From contig CAMWXP010000011.1 of NCBI GenBank assembly GCA_947178255.1, forward strand, positions 1 to 45,277: 45,277 nt of DNA, written 5' to 3'. Positions 9,801 through 18,079 of this stretch are shown here, one piece after another. Every line of letters starts with the position of its first letter. Positions within the stretch are counted from its first letter, which is position 1. The DNA is from an uncultured Clostridia bacterium. GTDB lineage: Bacteria; Bacillota; Clostridia; Christensenellales; Pumilibacteraceae. The translations under genes were made by a program, and so were the position numbers. Under the pieces are notes generated by a model. The model was given only the letters and a program-made list of their open reading frames with translations, did not search any database and was not told where the DNA came from.

Positions 9801-11920
9801 TGCGTGCTCGCCTGCGACAACGCTTGGTTTTGCGCCGCGCGCTGTTGCGCCTGGTTGGCTGCTATCGTGGAGTTGAGCTTGACAATGTACGACGACACAG
9901 GCGCCTGCATAGCCAGCTCGTCCTGCTTGCGCTTGGACAGTGCATGTATGAACACCCATACGATAAACAGTATGATTATTATTCCGCCGAGGCAGGCAGC
10001 CGCAATAATAAGTGCGGCTTCCCACGTTTCGAAACGCCTGAACAAATCGCCCGCATTGACGTCGATAGTGAACGGATCGGAATCAAACGTAATAGTTTGA
10101 CGGCTCTGATTGGTAAACGTAAGCCTAACCGTAGCTTTTTCCTGACCCTTGATGTTATCTACGTTGGGATCGAGCTTTAACACGTTGTCGTCAAACGTAA
10201 CAGTAAGGAATCTTTCGTCATTCGACGTAGCGTCGGTAAGCAAATAACCGAGCTCGCGCATTTTTGCAAACTTGCTTGAATTAAGTGCATTGTACGATAC
10301 GGGAGCTTTACCCTTGATTGTATCGAACGTAACCTGATATCCGCCGTAAGTGCTGACAATAATGGTTGCGGGATAAGTCTTAGGGGTAGAGTCTTCGCTT
10401 TCGTAATAGTAAATATTGAACGTGATGGTATATGTACCGTCGGTAGAGTTCTTGTCCAGCTTTTTGCCGGTAATGCGGTACATATCGACAATTACCTTTT
10501 GCTCACCGTCCTCGGTAGTTTCGTCAAGTACGTAGCTATCGCCGTCTTTTCTGACGCGCTCGATAGTAAGTCCGTCTACTTTAAGCTCGTCGGTGCCGTC
10601 AAGCTTTGTTCCGCTGTGGGAGAACTTGGGCGCCTTGGGGCTGTCCGAAGGAATAGCGGAGCTATACTCTATAAGGTCGGTAGGACGGACAATTATAGAG
10701 CAATGGTCGAATGACGTGTCGTTTTGCGACAAATCGCAAACTGCCTCGGACGTAACGTTAAGGCGCAATGCCTTGGAGTTAACATCTTTCTTTTGCGGGT
10801 TGGCAGCCGCGAACTTAAAGGGAATGAGTATATAATCCCTTTGATCGGAAGAGGATGCGCCTACCCTGCAAATTTTCACCTCCATGATGTGCGTTTCATT
10901 CCAAAATGATTTGCCGATATTTACCTGATTGTACTCGCTGATTGTGGAAGAATAAACCTCAACATCACCGGTAATGCGCGGCGCAACACGAACGAAATCA
11001 CTTGTCGTGGAGCTGGATATTTGATTTTGAAGCTTTAACGTGGGAAGGCTACGGAACGATATGTCTTCGATAACAAAGTTTGTGACCGACTTAACAGTCC
11101 ACTTTTTATCGGTACCGTCCATAAGCGCGGTATCCGTACCACCCGTTTCGGTGTTTTCGGCATAAAGTGCACGACCCAACAAATGGGTGCTTAGGTCAAC
11201 GGTTAACGAAGAGAAGTTATTCACAGTCATTATAGACTGATGCTCTTTTTTGGCCGCGTCGTAAGACTCGGGAGTTTCCACACCGCTGGCGTTGACTACA
11301 TTGCCGACAATCAAAGACTTATGATTGTCGCCGCTACCGCTCTGAACCAACGTGTCGTTGATTGTTACGTTAAAGTAAGCCGTGCGTGTATACGTAGTGC
11401 CGTTGTCAATCATCTGAACGTCAATGGAGAAGTTACCCGTAACGTCCTTGGCAATAAACGAAGTAGCCTCTACTACTAATACGCCATATGTTCCATCCGT
11501 TTCCGAAATATTGTTGCTAAACGTAACCGAATACTGCGTATTACTGTTTATAAGAGAGGCGCTTACATATGCGCATTCGTCTCCTGCCGTATAGTTAGTG
11601 AATATTCTCTGTGCTATTGCGTTAGCGTTTATATAACGCTTTCTGAACTGCTTACTGTTGTTTTCTACAATCGGGTTTTTGCTGCTTGAAGCTACAGTAT
11701 CGCGTTCATCCGATTCTTGCTCTCTACCGTTTACGTCGAAAGTTAAATCGATAAAACCGTTACCCTTGTTGCTGTCGCTACCGGAATTGTTGCCGACGCT
11801 GTCCAAAGTGTACGCCGAAGCGGTGCCGCGCGGCAAAAGAACTGCCGCAAACAGCATTATAATCGCTACGATAAGGATAGAAAACAGTAATATGTTGCGT
11901 TTTAATGATGTTCTTTGCAT
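6809..11920 (-). CDS. Giant single-span membrane protein: outer domain, cytoplasmic coiled coil, RPGA tail
   Basis: This gene encodes 1703 residues of unknown function. The N-terminus is a signal peptide (Lys/Arg, then a hydrophobic stretch to about residue 30, ending TASA-Y). About 600 residues of Ser/Thr/Asn-rich, probably beta-structured outer domain follow. A strong membrane span lies at about residues 637-660, with HALSKRKQ on the inner side. The cytoplasmic part begins with a Gln/Ala/Pro linker and a small charged domain, then forms a long coiled coil (about 900-1600) that includes seven tandem 11-residue EEAKRKAEADA-type units. The last 70 residues are RPGA repeats, very basic. The start is supported by AGGGGAGGA (11931-11939), which overlaps the stop codon of the preceding gene, so translation is probably coupled. 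The architecture suggests a trans-envelope scaffold or mechanical link. Single-alpha-helix or TolA-like stretches are an alternative description of the tandem helical part. Confidence 0.85.
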   Translation of the reverse strand: MQRTSLKRNILLFSILIVAIIMLFAAVLLPRGTASAYTLDSVGNNSGSDSNKGNGFIDLTFDVNGREQESDERDTVASSSKNPIVENNSKQFRKRYINANAIAQRIFTNYTAGDECAYVSASLINSNTQYSVTFSNNISETDGTYGVLVVEATSFIAKDVTGNFSIDVQMIDNGTTYTRTAYFNVTINDTLVQSGSGDNHKSLIVGNVVNASGVETPESYDAAKKEHQSIMTVNNFSSLTVDLSTHLLGRALYAENTETGGTDTALMDGTDKKWTVKSVTNFVIEDISFRSLPTLKLQNQISSSTTSDFVRVAPRITGDVEVYSSTISEYNQVNIGKSFWNETHIMEVKICRVGASSSDQRDYILIPFKFAAANPQKKDVNSKALRLNVTSEAVCDLSQNDTSFDHCSIIVRPTDLIEYSSAIPSDSPKAPKFSHSGTKLDGTDELKVDGLTIERVRKDGDSYVLDETTEDGEQKVIVDMYRITGKKLDKNSTDGTYTITFNIYYYESEDSTPKTYPATIIVSTYGGYQVTFDTIKGKAPVSYNALNSSKFAKMRELGYLLTDATSNDERFLTVTFDDNVLKLDPNVDNIKGQEKATVRLTFTNQSRQTITFDSDPFTIDVNAGDLFRRFETWEAALIIAAACLGGIIIILFIVWVFIHALSKRKQDELAMQAPVSSYIVKLNSTIAANQAQQRAAQNQALSQASTQMLLGAGPATGAAPLPDTLQLATGQPSSPATSSPSSPLMSEPQATVPPTDSDENLYELIAKYISDDELLERIFTEKYEPKGMVRRTFFKSKDLQARELDKEKKRIIERYKSPMPMDEAIMSETEIKNSGATSTPAATSEPAATEPETVELFALDFDPDAPLYVEEEKSADEFVEEKIDIDTSPEESRLRNIERQNDILNKELAELKARLDKVQTEVDRAKTMEEELREKIAKAENDDAQYAKDIEELEFKLASAKNKDKPIITRDIGIKEEKKKRNSEELERLRQELETLLAGGDRINGIYSKLNDLQQQKNADLERAVTDLEKAKKEYDAYVERMELLRKRQELEAKVVTLEPLLEAVNKTDYELKRIDALEETQAKERESLKSEVAQAKSQILGATDFGIIADLNARISDANARLSELEREITKTTKQKSDLNIEFNAQRRKANDFITKNEIPLEEVIKADDKVLGAIEFEIVKARKENEKEEAEKAVANAQAVYDDLSASANDVTMIAMEVASAVSELEEEIAQTQTALDDINAQMEAAGEDEKLELMVSQGDTSDKLEELKAKLEQTNIDGTKRKMEAQAEYDEHLEHARTDLDRANEDFEQSCKSFDDFINNTNPLDLITSGSGIISKDQAKIEAENLKKQLERSKLEAEQARLAAQQAQEQAEEARRKAQEEAEEAKRQAEAEAQEAVERAEKARLEAEEKAKADVEAAEQARREAEEAMAAEAEEAKRKAEADAEEARKQAEADAEEAKRKAEAEAEEAKRKAEAEAEEARKQAEADAEEAKRKAQEEIEEMRRKAEEEAEAKRLEEENKRQEEEARQKAEAEKAEALAKKIALRKDQIIAIRNEMKELKGDEDAKNLRERLYNLQLTFDEDEHGSTELMDFYNKTMDDIQNSGEIARLKAENAKKPQRVVRKVTERVNRIPKRRPGASARPGARPGARPGARPGARPGARSGASARPGARPAGARPGARPGARPAARPGARPGAPKRPR
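6830..7010 (-). repeat. RPGA tandem repeat (basic tail)
   Basis: A GC-rich tandem repeat, mostly 12-bp units read as Arg-Pro-Gly-Ala with a few Ala/Ser variants, encodes the C-terminal tail of the 1703-residue protein. It is locally much richer in GC than its surroundings and is a likely site of copy-number change. Confidence 0.8.
7382..7612 (-). repeat. Seven 33-bp tandem repeats encoding EEAKRKAEADA units
   Basis: Seven successive 33-bp units encode 11-residue helical repeats (EEAKRKAEADA, EEARKQAEADA, EEAKRKAEAEA and similar). The i to i+4 alternation of Glu with Lys/Arg is typical of rigid single alpha-helices as well as coiled coils. High DNA identity between the units implies recent expansion. 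Confidence 0.75.
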
Positions 11921-11938
11921 GATTACTCTATCCTCCCC

Positions 11939-14900
11939 TTACATATTTCCGTCGCCCATATCGGACGCGTCGAATATTATTTCGCTTCCGTCTATGCTTT
12001 GGGCACCGCCAAAGTCGCCGCCGTCACCGAAGCCACCGCCTCCGCCGGCAAATCCGCCGTCGGCAGCATATCCGCCGTCACCGGCATATCCACCGTCGCC
12101 GGCAAACCCGCCATCAGGCGCAAAACCGCCGTCACCGCCAAAGCCTGCGTCGGGCGCTACAAAGCCACCGTCAATAGGGACATCGGCAGTAAACGGATTA
12201 ACAGGCTGCGCATTGCCGGCCTGCGCGGCGGCGAACGCCGCCTTCTTTGCGGCCAGCTCGGCCTTCAACTCCGCAACGGATTTTTTTCCACCCTTTTTCT
12301 TTTTCTTTTTGCTCTTTTTGTCCGCGGTAGCGGCAAGATCGGAATTGACCAGCGCTACGCCGCTTTCTTCTTCCTTATCCCTGCGCATATCGTTGAACAT
12401 TTTTGCGTACTTGGGATCTTCCATTTTCAGCTTGGACTTAACAAGCTGCTCGCGCGAAGCGGCATTGGCCTTGCCGTGCATACGGTCGCGCAAACGGATA
12501 AGCTCTTGGTTGCGCTTGATGATAGCGCGCTGCTTGGCCCTGCGGCGCATATACACGATAAAGCGTATCATAAAGATTATGAACAGTACGCCGAACACGA
12601 TAGCCGCCGAGTACAACCAAATATTGCCGTAGCCTATAATGCCGTCGTCGTTGGTCATAACGGGTAACACGGTAAGAATGCCCTTGATAGCTATTTCAAA
12701 GGTAAGCACTTTAGTTGTTTTGTCGCTGTCGTTGTACACCGACACGCTAAGCTCATAGTTCTTGTCCGTATTAAGCTTAGGCGTTATTTCTATCGCTCTT
12801 TCGTCGCCGCTCTTATCATACTGGAAGTACTTTGTAGCGTCGCTGTCGGCCGACAAAAGGAATATGGTGCATTTATCGGCGCCGACCGTCTTATCACGGT
12901 CAAGCAAATACGACAAGTCGATAGTAACTTTTGTATCCAAACGCGAGCCTTCCGTGCTCAACCACTCGGAAGAGCCTTGCTGAGGATCATGGCAGTCTAT
13001 GGTGGCAACCAAATCGCCGCCCTCGGCCGATTGAAGCTTGACCTTACCCGACGAGATGGGAATTACGACATAAATAGACGATTTATCCGCGGGAATGTCC
13101 TCGTATCTTTCTACGCTCTCGGGCGCATTGGTATAACGGACATACATTTTGTACGTCTTGCTTTGCGAAGTGGAGCTGTTGTTAGCCTTGATACGTATAG
13201 TAGCATTGCTGGTGCCGCCGCGCTCGAATATTACGCTATCGACAAACGGCGGGTTACCCGTATTGCCGTCCTCATCCTCGAAGTATACTGCGCCTGCGGG
13301 ATCTTTCCACAAAATCCTGTACACACCGCTCGTTACCTCTGAGTTAAAGCTGTTGGCGCTGCGAAGCACCTCGTCCAGCTCGGACACGGGAATATACTCG
13401 GAGTCTATTAAGGAAATCTTTTTGCTGTCGTCCAGCTCGGTAATCGCAGAAACGTTTATCGTAAGCTTAAACGTCAAGCTCTTGTCGTAAACGTTTGCCG
13501 AAAATACTATGGTGCCGGTACCCGAACGTTTGGGTGATATTATGAATTTTGTTTTTTCCGTACCGCTTTGAGGATCGGATACGTTGAATAACCTTTCATT
13601 ATCGGGCTTGCCTTTTTCCGAGCTTTCCAAACCGTATATTTGAACATTGGATTTGAGTGCGGCGTATGCACGGGCAGCCGATTCATTAGAGTTGGTGGCC
13701 AACGATCCGCCGAGCGCACCGACCAAATCTATATACGAGACACCGGCATTTTCTACGCCGCTGCCCTCTCCAAACAAATCTATGGTGGTAGATTGGGTTA
13801 TTGTGTACTCGGTCGGAGCTTGCGTACGCGCAGTCATATTGAATCCGACAATGTTATTGAAGTTGAACGTAAGGTAAATCTTTTCGTCAACGTCATTGCC
13901 GTTTTTGAAAATTCTGGATTTTTCGGTATCGGCAAAGCGCTGAACCTCTACCGTAAAGTTGATGGGCGCAGCCGTTGTGGGATGAACCGAAATGTTGTTG
14001 CCGCTTAAAGTAACGACACGCATATTGTGACCGGTAAAATCCTTGAACTGATTGGAAAATCCGGACAAGCTGGTAGAATCGGTTTTATCGTTGTACGAAA
14101 AGCTGATAATGTCACCGATATTATTAACGTAGTCGGACAACCTTATCGTTTTGGTATCGCCTACGTAGAAGGGATCGGTTTGCGTATTGCTGTGAGTTTC
14201 GGTATACGTATTTTTGGTTCCGCTTGCCTGACCGTTTTTGTCGGTAACGGTGCCGGACACCAAATCGCTTTTAATTCGAAGCGAAGGCTGCGAAAATACA
14301 TGTATTAAGTTGGAATTATTTTTATACGGAGTATTTCTGTCCTGCTCGCTCTCCACGTAACCGTTGGCGTCGGTATACGTATATTTATTGAGCGTGTACG
14401 CCATAAAGCTGGCAGTAGCATGCGGCTGATTTTGTACCGTATTGTAATTGGTAACGCTTGCAGGATCTGTTGCGTTGCCGGTATAGCCTATTACGCCCGT
14501 TGCCTTTTCGGCAGTAAACGTTACTACGTCATACTGGAAGGACAAATAATTTTTGCCTTCCACTGTGGTGTACTGGAAGTGGTGCAAGCCGTATCTGTTG
14601 TCGAACTCGGATGCAATGAGCTTGAGTAGCTGCGGGCCTGTCAAAGTAGCGGTTGTGCCCGTAATTCCGTAATTGCTCGGCACATATTCGATTCGTACTG
14701 TTATAGTTTTGAGGTCGCCTATTACTGCTCCTGCGATATCGGAAGATATAATTGTTGTTTCGCCTTCGCGAAGTGTAAGACGAATCCTTTCGTTGTCGCG
14801 GTCTTCAAACAAATGCTGATAAATGCCGTCGTTCGCGCCTATCGTATTTTCGCCGTTTTCGCCTCTGACGTAATTATACTTTTTCAAGTCCTCATTATTC

Positions 14901-17767
14901 AAATAATAGGTAAGGTCGCCCTTTGCTACGTTTTCGCTATTGGGGAAGCCTATATCCTTTTTCATTTCGGTCATTATTGCCGCTTTGAAATTGGTATTGA
15001 CGGCATCATTATCGCCCGTAAGGAATTTGATAAGCTCGTCAACACCTGTGGAAACGTCCTGCACGGCTACCGAATAAATGCTGTTGTACGGATTGTTGGG
15101 ATCCAAAAGCGGAATATTGCTCTTGTTGCTGTTATCGCTGTTGTAAGGGGTATACGTCACAACCGTAGGAGTATCGTTAATGGAGAACGTAATGCTGCAC
15201 AGCTGGTAGTCATAGTAAATTGCTGAGTCGTTAACAGTGTATTGCTGAGTCGTTTGATTGTAAGACGTATTGAACTTGGCGTAGTTGTTGTAACGTGCAA
15301 TGTAAAAATCTACCCTTATGTTCTTGCCTCTGGAAGACTGCCTGGGCTCGATATAAATACCTACGCCGTTTGCGTCGCTTACCTCGCGGAAGGTAAACAT
15401 ATTTTGCTGCTGCGTAGCGCTCATAAGATCGCCGCCGTTGGCTTTGTCGCAGTCAAAGTAGAACTTGGGCGCGTAATTGTTGGCGTCGAGGTTGACGATA
15501 TCGCTTTGATACTTCTCTGCCGCTTTAAGATATTGGATGTTTGCGTCCGCAGACGTGAGACCGATAATTCTATAAGCGTCGCCTATTTTGTTGTCCGAGA
15601 CAAGAGGCTTGTACGCCGCTTGCGTGCCGCCGTTGACGAGAACGGTGGACGGAAGCGGATCCTCCCCTTCGGCAACCGCGGGAACGGAAGTAGCAGCCGA
15701 CCAAACGTAGAAGGTGGCATGTCCCAAATCGGGAGCCACTTGTGTAGACGTGGGCACGGTAAACACAACCTTATTGGTTTTGTCGACCGTCCATTTTTCT
15801 ACTTTTTGGAGTGCGTTTTGGCTGTTACGCGAGTAAAACTCGTCGTATACGTATTGCTCGAAGTCGGTGCCCGCAGCATTCTTTGTAATACGGACAAGCT
15901 TGCCGCTCGCGGTTACGGCATACAATATTTCGCCGTAGCCCGAATACACGGCGGTGAAATTTTCCTTTTTGGCGGCAGGGTTGTCGGGGTCGCCAACGTA
16001 CGTCAGCTCTTTTGCGGCTATGCCCTTGCTCCAAGCGTAAATGGTACCGGTCGTAGTAAGCGCGCCGGTTATATATTTATCTTCATTTTGTACATCTTCT
16101 ACGAATGAAGTGCCGCTCAACGTAGGAGTATTTGCAAAAAACGCTCTTACATTTCCGCTTTCGGTCGAAGCCGACTTTTGCTTGCCTGCGGCAATCGACA
16201 TAAAGTTTTTGTCTGCGAGTATGGCGGTAGGATCTCCCATATTCGTGCCGTTGGTTCCCGGCGTAATTTGACCGTAAGCGTTGTCACCCCACCCGTACAG
16301 CTTGCCGGCTGCCGTTATACCGTAGCCGATGTCGTTACCGAGCGCAACGGCGTAACGCGTCGGTTTAAGGGCGTCTTGGTCATCGCCGTATTTGCTGATT
16401 AAATTATTCGAAGCCTGGGAGTTGATAAGGAAGCCCGCTTCATTGCTGGATGATATGCTATACGTAAGGCTACCCGCTTGGCGAGCATAGTACCGTTCGG
16501 TATTGCGCCCGACAAGGCTTCCGTCCATATCGCCTTGTCCATTACCGCCGGCTAAGGCGTTTTTATACTTTACGTTATTATAAAGTATATCTGCGGTTGC
16601 ACTGCCGGGAGTTGAACCGGCAGCAGAGTTGAAAGTCGTATTGCCTTCGGTAGTCGGCGAAATCAAATTGGCGGTATTGACAACGTTATAATCGTCGCCG
16701 CTTGCCGTTACCGATTGCGTCGTAATAAAGTTTTTACCGTGCAGTTGAAGAGTCGTACCCGAAGTAATATTCGTGCTGCTGTTGATTACACGCGAAGCAT
16801 TGTTTATACCTACCGTGTAACCGCCGGCTACAACGGACATTGTTTTATTAGAATTGCTGACAAACGTATTGAAAACCTTACGCGAATTAACGCCGGCTCC
16901 GAGGTCTATCGGACTTGTGTACGTTAATTGCGAACTCTCACCCGTATTCGCGGCATTATACAGCAACGAGCCCCAAACATAAGTGTGATAATAATTGCCG
17001 GAGCTACCCCATCCGCTTGTGCCGGTAGCAGGATAGTTCCTCTCAAACATGAATATATAGTTATATTCGCCTGCAGCCAACGACGTTAAGCCGCCGTCTA
17101 TGCTGGGGATTAATTGTTCAAGCGGTAACTTATTGACACCGGTAACAGATGAAGACGATGCTTCATAATAATGGTAGTTGATAATATAAGGGGTATTCCA
17201 GGGATAACTTTCGCCGACTTGACGCAGTAACAAGTGGTTTGAATTAGAGCCCTCGTTATGAGGTACGTCGAACGTATCCGCACCCCAAGTATATAAATAA
17301 CCTTTTTCGGTTACAAACGCCGCGGTAGTACCGGTAGCTGCAATGCTCTTGATTTGGTCGTCAGTGCGCGGTGAATGATAGTTGGGTGTAGTACCGGTAT
17401 TGCTCCATGTGAATGAGTTTTGAGAACCGGGACCCTGGCGGAAGGTTACGTTTATTTCCTCCGGGTCGTATCCGTAGTAATCGCCCAGCGTTTGCGGAGT
17501 GCTGTTGCGCTCGGCTTTTGTACTCCAACCGTAAAGCTTACGGTCATATGTAAGACCGATAGCAAAGTCATAGCCTGCTGCGACCTGCACAAACCTAATA
17601 CCGTCCGTAACCTTTGCTGCGGGCTCCGACGGATTATCCTCGGCGCGTACTATGCGGTCGGGCAAGATATATCCCAACGACAGTACCGCACAAAGAATAA
17701 GCGCTATCGCAATAGTAAACGATACTATACGTGATTTGATTTTATTAGATTGTTTTGTCAATTTCAT
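11939..17767 (-). CDS. Giant surface-anchored RCC1-repeat protein with low-complexity cytoplasmic tail
   Basis: This gene encodes 1942 residues. The N-terminal hydrophobic segment (about residues 13-36) is a signal peptide or anchor. Residues about 55-620 contain seven or eight RCC1-like blades, recognisable by pairs such as VQVAAGYDFAIGL with KLYGWS, SIAATGTTAAFVT with YLYTWGAD, and YAVALGNDIGYGIT with LYGWGDNAYGQ. RCC1 propellers usually mediate protein contacts. About 1000 residues of Asn/Thr/Ser-rich, probably beta-sandwich sequence follow. A single membrane span lies at about 1710-1735, followed by arginine-rich positive-inside residues and a 200-residue tail with a poly-Lys patch, an Ala-rich helix and Gly-rich repeats (GGFAGDGGY type). 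It is the first gene of the three-gene operon. AGGG lies only 4 nt before the ATG (17772-17775), so initiation may be modest. The ligand and function are unknown. Confidence 0.88.
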   Translation of the reverse strand: MKLTKQSNKIKSRIVSFTIAIALILCAVLSLGYILPDRIVRAEDNPSEPAAKVTDGIRFVQVAAGYDFAIGLTYDRKLYGWSTKAERNSTPQTLGDYYGYDPEEINVTFRQGPGSQNSFTWSNTGTTPNYHSPRTDDQIKSIAATGTTAAFVTEKGYLYTWGADTFDVPHNEGSNSNHLLLRQVGESYPWNTPYIINYHYYEASSSSVTGVNKLPLEQLIPSIDGGLTSLAAGEYNYIFMFERNYPATGTSGWGSSGNYYHTYVWGSLLYNAANTGESSQLTYTSPIDLGAGVNSRKVFNTFVSNSNKTMSVVAGGYTVGINNASRVINSSTNITSGTTLQLHGKNFITTQSVTASGDDYNVVNTANLISPTTEGNTTFNSAAGSTPGSATADILYNNVKYKNALAGGNGQGDMDGSLVGRNTERYYARQAGSLTYSISSSNEAGFLINSQASNNLISKYGDDQDALKPTRYAVALGNDIGYGITAAGKLYGWGDNAYGQITPGTNGTNMGDPTAILADKNFMSIAAGKQKSASTESGNVRAFFANTPTLSGTSFVEDVQNEDKYITGALTTTGTIYAWSKGIAAKELTYVGDPDNPAAKKENFTAVYSGYGEILYAVTASGKLVRITKNAAGTDFEQYVYDEFYSRNSQNALQKVEKWTVDKTNKVVFTVPTSTQVAPDLGHATFYVWSAATSVPAVAEGEDPLPSTVLVNGGTQAAYKPLVSDNKIGDAYRIIGLTSADANIQYLKAAEKYQSDIVNLDANNYAPKFYFDCDKANGGDLMSATQQQNMFTFREVSDANGVGIYIEPRQSSRGKNIRVDFYIARYNNYAKFNTSYNQTTQQYTVNDSAIYYDYQLCSITFSINDTPTVVTYTPYNSDNSNKSNIPLLDPNNPYNSIYSVAVQDVSTGVDELIKFLTGDNDAVNTNFKAAIMTEMKKDIGFPNSENVAKGDLTYYLNNEDLKKYNYVRGENGENTIGANDGIYQHLFEDRDNERIRLTLREGETTIISSDIAGAVIGDLKTITVRIEYVPSNYGITGTTATLTGPQLLKLIASEFDNRYGLHHFQYTTVEGKNYLSFQYDVVTFTAEKATGVIGYTGNATDPASVTNYNTVQNQPHATASFMAYTLNKYTYTDANGYVESEQDRNTPYKNNSNLIHVFSQPSLRIKSDLVSGTVTDKNGQASGTKNTYTETHSNTQTDPFYVGDTKTIRLSDYVNNIGDIISFSYNDKTDSTSLSGFSNQFKDFTGHNMRVVTLSGNNISVHPTTAAPINFTVEVQRFADTEKSRIFKNGNDVDEKIYLTFNFNNIVGFNMTARTQAPTEYTITQSTTIDLFGEGSGVENAGVSYIDLVGALGGSLATNSNESAARAYAALKSNVQIYGLESSEKGKPDNERLFNVSDPQSGTEKTKFIISPKRSGTGTIVFSANVYDKSLTFKLTINVSAITELDDSKKISLIDSEYIPVSELDEVLRSANSFNSEVTSGVYRILWKDPAGAVYFEDEDGNTGNPPFVDSVIFERGGTSNATIRIKANNSSTSQSKTYKMYVRYTNAPESVERYEDIPADKSSIYVVIPISSGKVKLQSAEGGDLVATIDCHDPQQGSSEWLSTEGSRLDTKVTIDLSYLLDRDKTVGADKCTIFLLSADSDATKYFQYDKSGDERAIEITPKLNTDKNYELSVSVYNDSDKTTKVLTFEIAIKGILTVLPVMTNDDGIIGYGNIWLYSAAIVFGVLFIIFMIRFIVYMRRRAKQRAIIKRNQELIRLRDRMHGKANAASREQLVKSKLKMEDPKYAKMFNDMRRDKEEESGVALVNSDLAATADKKSKKKKKKGGKKSVAELKAELAAKKAAFAAAQAGNAQPVNPFTADVPIDGGFVAPDAGFGGDGGFAPDGGFAGDGGYAGDGGYAADGGFAGGGGGFGDGGDFGGAQSIDGSEIIFDASDMGDGNM

Positions 17768-17850
17768 AAGACCCTACTTATGACCGTATTGCCCCGAAAA
17801 CGCGGCTATAACGCCGAATATGTATACTATTCGACATTATTCATTTATTA

Positions 17851-17879
17851 AGTATAGTACATTTCGGTGGTAATGTCAA
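17851..17879 (-). promoter_or_regulatory. Promoter of the giant-protein operon
   Basis: TTGACA (17874-17879) and TATACT (17851-17856) on the minus strand are separated by exactly 17 nt, a near-consensus sigma-A promoter. The predicted start near 17844 gives a leader of about 77 nt before the first giant gene. I see no other good promoter before the second or third giant gene. Confidence 0.8.
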
Positions 17880-17888
17880 TATAAACAA

Positions 17889-17913
17889 CTCAAAAAATAT
17901 GCAAATTTTTGAG
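17889..17913. other. Inverted repeat between the two divergent promoters
   Basis: CTCAAAAA (17889-17896) and TTTTTGAG (17906-17913) form an 8-bp inverted repeat between the giant-operon promoter and serC. It could be an operator or a weak hairpin terminator. The rest of 17914-18022 is AT-rich and holds nothing else that I recognise. Confidence 0.35.
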
Positions 17914-18022
17914 CTATATTCATAGTTTATTCATATTGAACAACATTTATAAAGGCAAAAAACGGCAATTTTTTCGATTTTTCCTGTTTTTCAATGCAAT
18001 TTTACAATATCACGATAAATAT

Positions 18023-18051
18023 TTGATTTATATATGTAAGTATGCTACAAT
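18023..18051 (+). promoter_or_regulatory. serC-serA promoter
   Basis: TTGATT (18023-18028), a 17-nt spacer and TACAAT (18046-18051) precede serC. The expected start near 18058 leaves a 20-nt leader containing GGAGG at 18069-18073. It diverges from the giant-operon promoter. Confidence 0.7.
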
Positions 18052-18079
18052 TTACACATACGCTATTCGGAGGTGTATT

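Noticed and set aside
7160..10180. A plus-strand open frame of 1006 codons opposite the coiled-coil region
   Set aside because: It is a shadow: Glu/Lys/Ala-rich codons on the minus strand rarely give stops on the opposite strand. It has no ribosome site, and its product is a Phe/Leu/Arg/Val-rich sequence without domain features.
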